DNA of 64,000 nt from Diphasiastrum complanatum (GCA_029204225.1 CM055097.1:10405184-10469183); one strand, 5' to 3'; positions 11,306-23,621 are shown, numbered from the stretch's first letter. The notes: generated from the letters alone by a model not told the origin. Made by a program: numbers and translations.

Positions 11306-12225
11306 AATGCCACGAAGTTTTAAAATAATGTAAAGTACAGCTAGGGTTTCAAACTGCCTTTCATTAAAATATGCACATGCAGTATAGGCCTTGTGCGCAT
11401 CCAACGGCCCACAACAAGTGAGAGAGTGTTAGGCCTTGATGAGTACTTTATTGAACTTGCTAATTTTTTTTTGTAACAAGAGGTGAAATGGCTTGGAATA
11501 TATAATCAATATCTGAGTCATGAGCAATAGATCATGTCTTTCTTTGCTAAAAAAAGTTGACACTCAATTTTCACAATAAGAGTGTTATAGTCTGTAGGGT
11601 TCACACGACTAGGTGTTGGACATGGCATCTAGATTTGTTCCACACAAGCCGTTTGAGGACTCGCATCAAAATGCGTTTCGTCAACTCAACTTTCACAATA
11701 GAAAAAATTGTCAGTATGATGACCTGTGGCAATTATTTTTTCATGATCATCTGTAAATTTTGATTCGCAATGTGGCAATGAGCCCAAGGCAAAAGTAGAG
11801 TCACACATGAAAAGGGGAAGGGCATTTTCCTCTCAAGATGCTACAAAAGGGTTAAACATGTCTAAAAGGTGAAAGAAACATTAAGTTGTGAATCTTATTC
11901 ATATTTGTAGACAAATGCAAGAAGAGTTCTTGAAGTCACCAAAACAAGAAGTTGATGTGTGGCAGAAGTGTTCTTGAAATCACCGAAACAAGGAGTTGAT
12001 GTGTGGTAGAAGTTGTTGGTTAGACCTTGCTCAACTTGATTTGACTTTGACAAAGATGTTGAAACATGTCAAAAGAAGTGGAAGATGATTTATGAAGAAT
12101 ACAAAGAAGACAAGTTGGCTAATAATATTTTTGGAAATGAAATATCTACGAAATGCAAACACTTTTACATTGCATATCAATACATGCATGATAGGCACAT
12201 GTTAGCTTTATTGATGTGGAGGAAA
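11306..12225. other. Decayed copia remainder and spacer
   Basis: No coherent domain follows the gag. A roughly 50 bp unit (AGTTCTTGAAGTCACC.AAACAA through GTTGATGTGTGGCAGAAG) occurs twice in tandem at about 11920-12015. The rest is AT-rich without recognised features. Confidence 0.4.
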
Positions 12226-12361
12226 GTGATTAATTGCAAGTACGGGGGGTGGAAGGCCCAGGTCCGAAGGCCTTCCTTGCAGGGAGGGCCCTTGCCCGAG
12301 GGTGGGAGCTCCGACCTGCATGGAAGGCCCGAGGCCCACGGGCCTTCCACGGCGTAATCAC
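12226..12361. repeat. GC-rich foldback element 1
   Basis: GTGATTA at 12226 and TAATCAC at 12355-12361 are inverted. Inside them GTGGAAGGCCC (12249-12259) pairs with GGGCCTTCCAC (12340-12350). The inner part also has CAGGTC/GACCTG pairing. The GC-rich block stands out from its AT-rich surroundings. It is MITE-like; no target duplication was identified. Confidence 0.7.
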
Positions 12362-12392
12362 ATGTCTGAATTTTTTTTCTCTCCTAAATTTT

Positions 12393-12521
12393 GGACGTAA
12401 TTTGCATTTGGGCTGATAGCGGACATGTGGCACATTTTCATTGGCTTTGGATGCTCAGAGCGATAGTGTAACTGCCTGTCAATTGAAGGGCAATTGAAAG
12501 GCCAAAATGCAAATTACGCCC
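12393..12521. repeat. Foldback element 2 with about 20 bp terminal inverted repeats
   Basis: GGACGTAATTTGCATTTGGG at 12393 is the inverted counterpart of the segment ending AAAATGCAAATTACGCCC at 12521, with small differences. The 129 bp unit has no coding capacity. It fits a MITE. Target duplication not resolved. Confidence 0.7.
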
Positions 12522-12533
12522 GTTAGCTGGTTT

Positions 12534-12635
12534 GAGCAAGCCTGCTACCCTATAGCATGCAACTTTCAACGCACCTCGCCGCAGGGCGGCTCGGTGCGTG
12601 AAGGCTGCTTGCTACACACGGTAGCGGGCCTGCTC
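12534..12635. repeat. 102 bp near-continuous palindrome
   Basis: GAGCAAGCCTGCTACC (12534-12549) pairs with GGTAGCGGGCCTGCTC (12620-12635). Inner arms GCATGCAACTTTCAACGCACC and GGTGCGTGAAGGCTGCTTGC pair in turn. The centre GCCGCAGGGCGGC forms a tight loop at about 12584. Pairing therefore extends along almost the whole unit. It could be a foldback transposon or a hairpin-RNA locus. Confidence 0.7.
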
Positions 12636-12639
12636 ACGC

Positions 12640-13504
12640 CTGCTACCTAGTTCATAATCTCACTCAAGGATGAGAATTCTGGACAAAACTAGTGGTTATT
12701 TAATTGGAAGCAAATTCCACCTTTGGAGGTCTTGGCATTACGTAAAGGCTAGTGGAGAGGAACAAAGTAACGAGCAAAACATCAAAGGACCAATGATAAT
12801 ATTAATATGAAAAAAGTAGCAAGAGAATTTGAAGAAGTTGGAGTAGATGTTTCAAAAAAGGAAGACTTATATTACACCTCAAAGAAACCTTGCCTTTTTA
12901 TAACGATCCATTGGTATAATATTTACCTCTGCACTGCAGTGGTGTGGTGTGGTAGGGTTGTAGCGGATGATTGATGTTTATCGTCATTTGTGGCTCTCTC
13001 ATATGCCATTTTCTTTCGATGGCTTTTGAGCGTGCGTGATACATCTACCTCTTGTTGCCGAAAACAGCTTCATAGGATCAGCAGCCAGGTATTTGCTGCA
13101 TGTCGCAGTGTTGGGTCGAGCAGCAGCAAATTGTGGATCTTTATGATTGCCTGGTGAATCGAAATCAGGTGGCCTCACTCGGATCTTGTATGGCCTGACG
13201 CAAGTTTTTGTTTCTATCTATTGTGTGTCTTCATATGTGTGCCGCTGATAACGAACCCCCGACTTCAAGCAAAAGAAAGGAAGTCTTCATCAACACACCA
13301 CTTCTTGCATAAAAAAACAGACGTATGAGGTTAAGAGGGGATTTGAAAGCAAAGCATGTACAATGATTTATTGCACTTTTTCGTCATTCCTTCTAGTTAA
13401 CCTACTAGTGACAGAGCGGTTTCACCGTGGAAGGAAGATTTCGGAAGCGGGGCGTGCCCACGGCTGGCCTTAGCAGTGGCTTACTTCCCCAAAAGTTGCA
13501 CAGA
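12640..13504. promoter_or_regulatory. Probable promoter and 5' untranslated region of the SYS1 gene
   Basis: This interval lies directly upstream of the SYS1 start codon and holds no transposon signature. A TTTTTATAACG box is near 12895. An in-frame ATG-less extension runs from 13427 into the coding frame. Exact transcription start and any 5' UTR intron cannot be set from sequence. Confidence 0.35.
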
Positions 13505-13728
13505 ATGTTCTATGGGGCGGTTATATGGGACCCTTGGTTGATAGTCTCTCAAATTGTGTGCCTTCAGTGCTTACATTATATCAGCCTTGGACTGCTACTA
13601 TGGTTGTTCGTGGGGTTTCAGGTGCCCAGATTTACCTTACAGTACTTTTTTGATTACTCTCTGGTGTCGGCATCTTCGACTATTGGCTGGACGATAGTTG
13701 CTGCCTTTTTTCTCAACGCATTTGCTGG
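13505..13728 (+). CDS. SYS1: SYS1 homologue, exon 1 (Golgi membrane protein)
   Basis: Codes residues 1-74 plus two bases of codon 75. It begins MFYGAVIWDPWLIVSQIVCL, matching the start of plant and animal SYS1 proteins. Then come membrane segment 1 (about residues 14-38), VPRFTLQYFFDY and membrane segment 2 (about 56-75). SYS1 proteins are four-span Golgi/trans-Golgi proteins that in yeast and animals recruit the small GTPase Arl3/ARFRP1, which leads to golgin recruitment. The ATG at 13505 is chosen because homologues start at MFYGA. The exon ends ..GCTGG before donor GTGAGC at 13729. Joined to 23682-23937 the protein has 159 residues, close to the usual family length. No stops or shifts: a likely functional host gene. 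Confidence 0.9.
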
Positions 13729-13731
13729 GTG

Positions 13732-14542
13732 AGCAGCCTCTGTTCACGCATCTATCTCCCTTTGGATGCCTTTTGTGTATAATACAACAGTTGCAAACTA
13801 GATTGGCAATATGTAGCTGTTCTTACATAAGTTGACTTTTGTATGACCTTGTGCATGTTCTATAGTTTCATTGCTGCTGGGAGATTTTGTAGATTTGTCT
13901 ACTTGTCAAAGAGTTCCAATTATGGGGAGTGCAAAGTCTTGTCCAGTTATGAGTTGACGGATGCATACCAGGGGTAGAAGCCTGAGTGACAAAAATCATT
14001 TGGTCAACTAATTATGGAGGATACTGTGACCTGTAGAAACTATTGATCATTTGTAAGACCATGGGGGGTTCAATTTAAACTTTTCACGTCCTCAGGCAGA
14101 ATGTTTCCCACGTCTTTTAATGTAGATGCCGACCACCTAAAGGCTTAATCAAAGAGAATTTCTGAAAGAATCAGAGATAACAAAAGCATGCACATGTCAG
14201 ACACCGTGCTGAGGGGCCAAGATGTGGCCTCTCCCACCCAATTTCTAAAATCTCGATCACCTTAAGATTTGACGGAGCAACCAGTCAGTGATGAAGTTAA
14301 CACCTTTCTCTAGGCTTAGGAACTGGTTGAGACTTGTATTCTGAGCTCAGAGTCATTCCTCACTGACATGCAAACTCTTTGGAGCTCACTGAACCTTGAA
14401 TAAGGCATGCCTTATATATGTACACTTTATGGTTGGCCTTGGGCCTTATTATTCATTATTTGGAAATTTGAACATATTACTGGAGAGTGGGGGCCTTCTT
14501 GGAGGGCGCACTATTATCCCTCCCAGTTGGGCCCTTGCCACT
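13732..14542. other. Intron sequence, nothing recognised
   Basis: No transposon domain or repeat was identified between the SYS1 donor and the LTR duplication. Confidence 0.4.
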
Positions 14543-14937
14543 AGAAGCTTCCTTTTTAGGGCTTCCTTTAGGCTATAAGTAGGGAATCTGTGTCATTTGT
14601 TATTCAGTTGTGATATTGATCTCTCTCCTCTTTAGTCTCTTTAAGCTCTCTTTCTTACTTTCTAGACGAATTCCTGCTTATGTCCTGCTTTCATAGATCA
14701 GCCATAGCATAATTGTGGTCTTGTTCGTAACTTGGTATGAGAGCACTTGGAAGCTCCTTTTTAGGGCTTCCTTTAGGCTATAAGTAGGGAATCTGCGTCA
14801 TTTGTTATTCAGCTATGATATTGATCTCTCTCCTCTTTAGTCTCTTTAAGCTCTCTTTCTTGCTTTCTAGACTAATTCCTGCTTATGTCCTGCTTTCATA
14901 GATCAGCCATAGCATAATTGTGGTCTTGTTCGTAACT
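14543..14937 (+). repeat. Tandemly duplicated LTR end with a primer site between
   Basis: A unit of about 190 bp occurs at 14543-14732 and again at 14751-14937 (offset 205 bp), with only a few differences. It holds a TATA-like GGCTATAAGTAGGG and ends TTGTTCGTAACT. Between the copies lies TGGTATGAGAGCACT (14733-14747), one mismatch from the copia tRNA-Met primer site. So the order is LTR end, primer site, LTR end. Confidence 0.75.
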
Positions 14938-15284
14938 GTCTGGGTTTTCACTCCAAAATTGTTGCCATAGGCTGCATCGAGATTGCTCCAAGACCCATCG
15001 CTTGTGGCAAGCACTTTCCGAATTTGATTTTTATTCTATATTCTGCCATATGCTGCCCAAGAATCAATTGCCGATGACAAGAAACATTGGAGCAGCCTGA
15101 TTTGCCTTGCATCTCCATCACTACCAGACTTCTAGTGAACATATAGGTCTATGAAATATCTTAACATCAATAACAGACACAACAAATGAAAGCTTGAAGG
15201 AAACTAGCCATGAAAGCATCAACAATACAAGGAAAGCTTAAGCACCACAAGAAACCACTATTTTATTTTATGTAATGCCTAAAG
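14938..15284. other. Spacer, nothing recognised
   Basis: Intron sequence between the LTR duplication and the reverse copia fragment. No clear domain seen. Confidence 0.4.
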
Positions 15285-16740
15285 ACTGTCTAAACTTTTC
15301 TGATTTCCCTTTACTAAGCGGCTCAGTAAAGATGTATGCAGTTTGATCTTCGGTGCCACAGAATGCAAGCTGAATTTTTCCACTATGCACTTTCTCTCAT
15401 ATGAATTGCTGGTTGACCTTGATGTGTTTTGTCTTGGCATGGTATACATGATTCCTTTCAATCTGAATGCAACTCTGGCTATCGCAATACATCCTTGTAG
15501 GACTTGCTTGAGCAATACCAACAAATGCCTCAACCATACAGCCTCGCAAGTGGCCCTTGTAGTTGCCCTATACTCAGCTTTTGTCGCTATAGTAGGTTGT
15601 TCCTACTGCACCAAAAAATTGCTCCAGATTTCAGGTGAAATGAATAACTTCTGTCGATTTACGATTATCCTTGTCTCTTGCCCAATCCACATCAGAAGAA
15701 CCTTCCAATTGAAGGTTTCCATCATCCGTGTAACCAATGCCATATGTAGAAGCTCCTTTTACATACCTCAGAATCCGCTTGGTTGATTTCCAAGGTGCCT
15801 CTGTAGGTTTACTCATGTACTGACTTGCCATGCCAACAACATGTCCAATGTCTGGTTTGGTATTTGTAAGGTATACGAAGCTGCCCACCAATTGATGATA
15901 CAACATGTCATCTACAAACGGCGTCCCATCAACCATGGATGGCTTATTACTTGTATCATTGGGAGTGGCTATAGGCTTGCAATCCTGCATATTGAATCTT
16001 CGAAGAAGCTCATTTGCATACTTTGCCTGGGATATAAAAAGAATATAATGTTTCCTCCAAACTTCTAATCGTAGGCAATAATGTATGAAGCCCAAACGTT
16101 TCATGTCAAATTCACATGAAATTATAGTTACCAGGGAACGCGTTCCCCGTTCCCCACCTAAGTGGGTGTTCCCATGCACCAATCAAATTTACTTCTCTCA
16201 AAATTATGCTTTGTGAAGTAATGTTCAATATGCTTTGTACCACGCCTTGGGCGCTTGCTTTAACCCATACAAAGCTTTCTTAAGCTTACATACTAGATGC
16301 TCTTTGCCCTCAGCCTCAATACCTTGTGGCTGCCCCATGTAAACCTCTTCCTTCAATTCTCCATCGAGGAGGGCACTTTTAACATCCATTTGTTGAATGT
16401 CCCAATGAAAATAGATTGCCACTGTGAACACGGTTCTTATCTTGTCATCTTAGCAACAAGAGCGAACGTCTTATCATAGTCAAGCCCTTCCCGTTGAGCA
16501 AAACCTTTTGCAACAAGTCTTGCCTTGTGCTTTTCTATCTTGCCACTTGCCTACTACTTGGTCCTGTAAACCTATTTGCAACCTATTGGTTACTTCCCAT
16601 TAGGTAAGTTACAAGCTCCCATGTGTCATTCTGCATAATGGAGTCTTACTCCTCTTGCATGGCATTTTGCCATACATTTACCTTTTCGGCTTCATAGAAT
16701 GATTGTGGCTCAGATAGATATCATAAGCGCAAAGTTGGTC
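15285..16740 (-). pseudogene. Copia reverse transcriptase and RNase H fragment
   Basis: Read on the minus strand from 16740. RT N-terminus: NDTWELV near 16625. Then DVKSALLDGELKEEVYMGQP and CKLKKALYGLKQAPKAWY (16225-16431). After a disturbed stretch comes FDMKRLGFIHYCLRLEVW, NMQDCKPIATPNDTS, LVGSFVYLTNTKPDI and LRYVKGASTYGIGYTDD (15631-16110), all typical of copia RT to RNase H. The catalytic YVDDML box is missing. The rest of RNase H down to 15285 is in shifted frames. A 40 bp palindromic insert sits at 16134-16173. Inactive relic within the SYS1 intron, opposite to the gene. Confidence 0.85.
16134..16173. repeat. Short palindromic insert GGGAAC...GTTCCC
   Basis: GGGAACGCGTTCCCCGTTCC with a closing GTTCCC at 16168-16173 interrupts the copia RT reading. 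It is built from repeats of the word GGGAACG and its complement. It may be a remnant of a DNA transposon end. Confidence 0.45.
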
Positions 16741-18649
16741 TCTTGACTCTCGTGTTGCATAGGTTTCTTCAACTTGTAAGATCTCCTCGCACCTTCCCTG
16801 CTACATTCACCTTCTTTCATCATCCCTCCATCTTTGATTGTTTGCGAATATCCCTTTGCCCTTTCCACTTGCATCTCATCAATATGCTCTTCTTGTTTTT
16901 GCTCTTGAGGCTGAAAATCTTTTGATTGGGCTCATTTGAGATCTGCTCACTGGAATCAATAACTGGAAGATACTCACTCTTACCATTGTATAAATCCTAA
17001 GTTATTGCAACGTGTAAGTTGTAGCTAGATGCTAAACAATAAATATGTGCATTGATGATTGTGTCATAATTCATTGGATGTAGTATGTACTTCGACATTA
17101 CTTTAGTCTGCTATCGATAATCTATGTCCATTGTCGTAGAATCTAGAGGGTAACATGTTACCCATTACATTGTAACAACTGCCACCTATAACAATGAACT
17201 TACCGTATGCCACCAAGAAACCATGCAACCAAACCTTGTGCACCATGCACCATGTACTAAACAATGGTATTTCAAATAACACCACATACTTGCACTCTTG
17301 GTACTTTTCTAATATAATCGACACCCTCTTGTAAAATTTTGTAAAGTTTACCTTTTGAAGTAGCTTGATATGGTCAACCCCAGTAGTACTTGTACCATTC
17401 AATTGAGTATGCTCCAGATTTCTCATAGAAATCTCCGACCAACCGTAGCCAATAACATGCATTCCTGCATGCAACCCTAACTAGGTTCACCTTTGGCATT
17501 TAGGTCTTCTTAGAAATATCCATCAATAACCTTAGTCAACAACATGCATATCTACATGCAATTCCAACTAGGTTCACTTAACATTTTGGTTTGTCTCCCT
17601 GCCTTTGATGAAAAATTAATCCAATTTGCATATTTTGATCTTTGAATTTGCTCAACCCTAACTTTTAAGGTAAAATCCCTTGACCGAAATATTGCCCTCA
17701 ATAGCAAATTCACTACTCTATGCTGGTGCCCTAACTTCTAGTTCTATAGTTGATCTAACAACTGTTCAAAAACCCTAATAGGGCTGTGTTGTTGCAATAA
17801 CAATTAAGTGCCCTTAGAATGTTTCCCGTCAGGCTCTCCTTGAACTACACTCTGGAATAAGTGTCTTAGTGAGCATAGAACATGTGTTGCGTTGACTAGT
17901 CAACTCCTACTTTTTAGGTTAGTCCAGCCACTCCTAATTAATGGCTCAGTACCCTACACCGTAGCTCAACATGTGACTCAGAAGCTCTAATAACAGTTTT
18001 ATTTACATTTCTTTTACAAAGCTCACCACAGGTCGGTGACTTAGCCATTTCTGTATTTTACAAAAAATCTGTGCATAAAACTGTAAACAACCGGGATAGG
18101 GAGTAGAAGCTGTAACACCTCCGCAAGCTGGTTGCCTTATACTTGTTATTGCCCTTGCCCTAAACTTGATGTATATCCTTGATCTTTACCCATGCGTATC
18201 CTTTGTAGATAGCTTGACCTTTGACCATGTTTGACTAGGTCAAACTTTTGCTTCAACTAACTTTTAGGGTTCCAATGCCCTAATATGTCACCAAGAAACC
18301 ATCGTATTAGCATAGAAAAGCTTTTCCAAAAACTTCGATGGTTGTTTTAGAAAAATCTCTACCGGTTGAAGGTTCTTCTTTTTCGTATAAGACAGACCAC
18401 CAAACCCCTACAATTTCTTGCCAATTCTTCTTGAACCCAAAACTTCAAACTTCAAAGATTTTGACAAACTTTGAATCTTTGACAGTTCTTCTCCAAAGCT
18501 ATGATTCGACCTTCTAACCCTCGATCTACATCTGTAAAACCTTGAAGAAGATTAAACTGGGTATTCGAATTACCATTCGAATTTCTACCATAATAGATGC
18601 AATAATCTTCTGTCGACTGTAAATATCAAAGAACTCTAAGTAGAGCTTT
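16741..18649. other. Intron spacer without recognised elements
   Basis: Nineteen hundred bases without a recognisable transposon domain. A 123-codon open stretch on the minus strand (17103-17474) has no familiar motif and is not called a gene. Confidence 0.4.
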
Positions 18650-21600
18650 CTAATGAATGAAATTTGGATTCGACATATATTGGCTTAGTGTACTAATTGA
18701 ATAAGTAATGTCAGGTCTAGTACAAATCATGGCATACATAAAAGAGCCAATAATTGAATGATACGGATATTGTTTTATCTGCTCGACTTCTTCGAAAGAT
18801 GGGGACATTGGTCCTTCGAATATTTCGAACCTGGATCCATTGGAGATTTGGCTGGTTTGCAGTCGGCCATTTGATGCTTGAATTGCAAGTCATGAATGTA
18901 TCTTTGTTGACTGATGTAAATCAATTTTGTGATTATGATCTCTGAAAATTTGTATACTAAGGCAAAAATGGGCCTCCTCTAAATTTGTCATGTCGAATTC
19001 TTTTGACAACGTCGTTTTGACTTCTTTCAGCATTCGAATGTCATTACTAAAAAGTAATGTGTCTTCAACATATAATTTAATGATAACCAAAGATGAATCC
19101 ATTGATTTGTAATAGACATCACAATCAGCTGAACTTGGTATAAAGCCTTGTTGATTAAGGAATTCGTTGATTTGAGAAACGAAGCACGAGACGACTAGTT
19201 AAGCCCATAGAGAGCTTTGCGAAGCTTGCATACCCGATGGATGTTACCCCCCCACTCATAACCTTCGGGTTGAGACATATAAATGTCTTCTTCGATCACA
19301 CCATGTGAAAATGTTGTTTGTACATCTGTTTGGTGAATTTCTAGATCTGCCACTGTTGCAAATGAAAGTAAAACTCTGATTGACGAATGTTTGACCACGG
19401 AACTGAAAGTTTCTAAATAATCAACATTCGGGATTCGAGAAAAACCTCTGGCAACTAGTCTTGCCTTCCATCGATCAATTGATCCATCGACTTTGTACTT
19501 GATTCAATAAACCCATTTGCAAGAAATGACATTCTTACCAATTGGCAGGTCTGTAACAGTCCATATCTGGTTTTTAATGAGAGATTGATACTCTATCTAT
19601 GTCCATTGCTGATCTCCACTGATCTGCATCTGGACTAGAAATTGCCTCAGAATAACCGACTGGCTCCTCGACAAAATAACAAGTGGCTATGGCATTGTTG
19701 ATAAATCTGTTAGGAGGAACTCAGTGTCGATCTAATCTTCGAGGAACTGGCGCATTTCGACTGTTGTTGCTGCGGCTGTGTCGAGTCGTCTGGTTCTGAA
19801 TAATTTAATTAAAGTAGAGTTGAGATTCGAACTTGATGCGATATCGTGTACCATTGAGATTGACAAACTAATTTTCGAGAAAGATAACATCTCTACTTAC
19901 TGTAATCTTCTTAGTCATTGGATTGTTTTATGATTCAAAGAGTATCCAACAAAGATAGACTTAGAACTAGTAGAATCTAGCTTCTTTCAAAGTTTTGTTG
20001 GAATTTGTGTGAAAGTGATAGAACTGCCTTACCAATGATTTTGAACCTGCCCACACCTCTTCGGGTGTTTTGTCGACTAAGGCTTTGGTTGTAAGTCGAT
20101 TCTGAAGGTATGCAATTGTCGAGACAGCTTCTGCCCAAAAAGTCTTCGACAAACTTGAATGTAACATCTTGCGTTTCGCACATTCGACAAGTGTACAATT
20201 TTTACGTTCAGCCACTCCATTCGATTGTGGAGAATAGTTGGTGGTATACTGCCTAAGAATGCCATGGGCTTTGTAGTAGTCTTTGAATTTAGTCGAAATG
20301 AATTCATTGCCATCATTAGTCCGAATTGCCTTGATTTTCCTGGAAGTCTGATTCTCAGCTTCCTGCTTGATTTGCTGAAAGTACTTGAAGGCTTCTGATT
20401 TCTTGTTTCAGAAAATAAACTACTTTTCCTCGAATAATCGTCGATGAAGGTCAAAGTATTTTGCTCCCCCTATCGAGAGAGTCTGCATGGTTCCACATAT
20501 GTCGTTGTGCACAATATCTAACACACAAAGGTGTTTCTAGCATGCTTGGCTAGAATACAACTTCGACAAGCTGTACGGTCTGATATATTGTCGCAATCAA
20601 GATCTCGAACAATCTGTTTAGTCGACATATTTCTAAGACAAGTAGAATTTATGTGACCCATCTTGTTATGCCATAGTAAATCTCTATCTCCCAAAGTAGA
20701 AGTAGATAGAGCTTGAACATCGAAGCAATGACTAAGCTTGTAAAGATTGCCTTACCTCTTTCCAAGTGCAAGTACCATATTGCTTATGGCTAATATCTAA
20801 CAAGTATTAGAATCAAATTCGACTTTATGGCCCAAATTAGCTATTTTGCTTATAAAGAGTAGATTTCTGGTAAGATTTGGAACATGAAAAACATTTGGAA
20901 CAAGAATAATACCATCCCGAAATTGCAATTTGACCGTGCTTGCACCATCAATATTGTGAGTACTGCTATCGCCTAATGAAACATACCTCTGAGTCGTAGC
21001 TTGATTGTACTCATAAATCCAATTTCGTTGGCAAGTCATGTGTTGAGTAGCATCTGAATCCAAATACCAAGAATCGACATCTTGTTTGTCTTTATTTGCC
21101 ATGAATGCTGCTTCATCAGCTTCCTTTTCGAAGTCCTTCGAACCTTCTGCTATATTAGCATACTGCTGCTGCTGTTGCTTTTTCAATTTGAGGATTCAGC
21201 AATCCTCTAGCAAATGTCCTGTCCATTTGCAGTATCTGCAAAACAACTTCGATTTTGATGAAGCTGAGTTCAAATTTGTGCCTTGTTTTATATTCGAATT
21301 ATTATTCGGCTTTCGTACTTTACGTATGTTTTTCGACATCTTATCAAATTTTTTCGAATAAAGAGCTTCCAATTCTGGTGCTAAATGGGAGAATGAAGAT
21401 CCATTTCTCCGGATCTCTTCCTACAATAGCATAGACGAAACTCTTGCTAATGTAAGACCTTGATGAGTAGAAATGATAATCACCCAATTTTTGTAGGTGT
21501 TAGAAAGGCTCGATAGAAGAGTCATGACGACATCTGCATCGTTGATTTATGCGCCACTTGCAGACATCTACTCAAAAAGATTTTTGAAGTTGTTTAAGTG

Positions 21601-22029
21601 ATTCGTAATTGAATCTGCATTAGCCATTTTGAATGTGAAAAACTTTCTCCTTAGGTAAAGTTTCTCAGTCACATCTTTGATGCAATAGAGAGTGCTGAGA
21701 ATATTCCAAGCTTCCAATGAAGTTTGAGCACTTCGAATATGACCGATGTGATTATCTTTGACGTTGAGAGTGATAAGGGTGAAAGCTTCCCATCCTTCTG
21801 CTTCCATTCGATAATGGCCGTTGGATTTGCAATAGGCTTAACCTCAGTACCTTCCCAAAGCTCTTTTGCTTGTAGGATCACCCTCATTTTGAATTTTCAT
21901 AAGTGATAGTTGTTGCCATCCAACTTCTCATTAGAATTTGAAGATGATGCATCCATCATAGACAAAATTTGATTTAGATACTAAATCTGGCAATACGCAT
22001 TGATATACAGATAACCAGCTCTGATACCA
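18650..22029 (-). pseudogene. Copia polyprotein, reverse, decayed
   Basis: Domains run in copia order on the minus strand from the primer site. Gag at 21950-21568 (KLDGNNYHL.KFKMRVILQAKELWEG; LYLRRKFFTFKM). CX2C-type region near 21240. Protease at 21186-20797 with SWYLDSDATQHMTCQRNW, where the usual DSGAT active site reads DSDAT. Integrase around 20454-19967 (TFIDDYSRK; MAERKNCTLVECAKRKML, with the lost N of GVAERKN). RT at 19398-18690 (DVQTTFSHGVIEEDIYMSQP; IIKLYVEDTLLFSND, where YVDD reads YVED). RNase H is cut off at 18650. The missing catalytic residues and shifts make it inactive. Confidence 0.85.
22018..22029 (-). promoter_or_regulatory. Primer binding site of the reverse copia element
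   Basis: GCTCTGATACCA is the complement of TGGTATCAGAGC, a perfect initiator tRNA-Met primer site for the minus strand. It abuts LTR sequence starting TGTTGGAAAATAAG at 22030. Confidence 0.9.
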
Positions 22030-22640
22030 TGTTGGAAAATAAGTTGTGCAGTAATCGAATAACTATTTGACAGTGAATTGTCGACTGAATAGTCGATAGT
22101 AGTAGCGATAGTTAATGTGATAACGAAACTGATTCACTACTATCACAAGTACAGCTATATTATCATTCACAAGTGCGAAAAATGAATGACGATTAGATCG
22201 GTATGCTAGTGTTTAAAATCGGAAACATAGATCATAATAAGCGGGAATAACAAAAGCAGTTGAACAAGAGACAAGTAACAGAAGTAGTCTGTATTGAAGA
22301 TGATGAATTACAGCGACTTGATGCTTCCACTATCTACTCTGATTGCACTATGATAATAGCGCATCTTATTTGCTACAAATCACAGGCTGTAAGCGTGATA
22401 GCATGCTGCAGCATTGCAGGTCACTGCAACTCCATAGCTGCAGCTCTAATCCTTTCTGACATCTGCAGCTGCAGATAGCAGCTCACTACAAACCCTTTTC
22501 CATCGGTGCGATGTGCCAGGGAACGGATATGCAATGCGGCTTTCTACTATGGTCTTCCCCCTCCCTTCTTGCTGCAGCCCTTGCTATTACAGGCCTGCTG
22601 CACCATGGCTTGTGTTGCCTGCTTGTCCAAGGAGTAAATC
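22030..22640 (-). repeat. 5' LTR of the reverse copia element (outer end uncertain)
   Basis: Begins TGTTGGAA next to the primer site. The matching TTCCAACA end was not found. A minus-strand TATA-like TATATATAAAATGG lies at about 22893, so the LTR might extend past the tandem duplication. Confidence 0.45.
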
Positions 22641-22652
22641 ACCATCACAATT

Positions 22653-22866
22653 GGAAAATTATATCATTCCAAAGGAATGCTATTTCAGCAACATAGTTTT
22701 GATTTGAGATTGTTAATACCACCTAAATCTAAGGTCATGAGTGTTAATTTTCATCCGAAAATTATATCATTCCAAAGGTTTAAGGAATGCTATTTCAGCA
22801 ACATAGTTTTGATTTGAGATTGTTAATACCACCTAAATCTAAGGTCATGAGTGTTAATTTTCATCC
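22653..22866 (+). repeat. Tandem duplication, 104 and 110 bp
   Basis: GAAAATTATATCATTCCAAAG through GTTAATTTTCATCC occurs at 22653-22756 and 22757-22866. The second copy has a 6-7 bp insertion (GTTTAAG region). Otherwise they look identical, so the event is recent. Confidence 0.9.
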
Positions 22867-23618
22867 TTGAAATCATTTGTAATGTGAAACCATTTTATAT
22901 ATAGTCTACAGTTTCACTCGCATTGTCGAGACAGTGTTGAATGTATCAGATCGTCTACAAAAATACACGCATTGTCGAGACAGTTTAAAATTTGAGGGAT
23001 TATCGAACAAAATTTGAATCAACCAAAAGTCGATGGACTGTCGAGGATTCCAAACTCGACTAAAACAGATTGAATAGTGGAGCCTTATCCACTGCATTTC
23101 GGGTCCAATCCGGTAGCCCCGTGTGGCACTTGCCACGTGGATAACGACGCATTCCGTTAGGGCTGTGCCATCAAAAACTATAAATAGATCAATCAGATCA
23201 GATTAGTTTAAGTTCTTCAAATTCTTCAAGTTCTTCAAAGTTCAAAGTTGAAGTTATTCTTCTTCTTCTCCTCTCTATTTCGCCATAGAAGTTCTTAAGA
23301 AGCTACATCAAGAATTATGGGTATTTGAACTTTTGTGTCAGCCAATTGAATTATTGTTATTTTAACTTCTTGTAAGGCAGAAAATCGGCATGTGTGAAAA
23401 TAAACTACACTCAATAGATAGATAGACATTTCATTAGTTGAGAAACAATTTTTTAATTGGCTAAAAGCTTGTGACTTGTTTCTTTTCCCTCATTAGTATC
23501 GACCATGAAGGCAACTCTGTGGTGAGTTTCTTTCAAGACGTTCTATGCTCTCATATCAAGAACACACTTGAAATTTACTCTTTCCAGTCTCATGTACATT
23601 TGGGTGCCTGAAAAAAGT

Positions 23619-23621
<3 letters not shown>
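22867..23621. other. Intron sequence with promoter-like block
   Basis: Contains ATTGTCGAGACAGT twice (about 22924 and 22973), a CCACGTGG palindrome at about 23133, and a plus-strand TATA-type CTATAAATAG at about 23180. It resembles the U3 to R part of an unidentified LTR. No ends were found. Confidence 0.4.

Noticed and set aside
17103-17474. 123-codon open frame on the minus strand
   Set aside because: No recognised motif and no codon or splice support; it lies in transposon-rich intron sequence.
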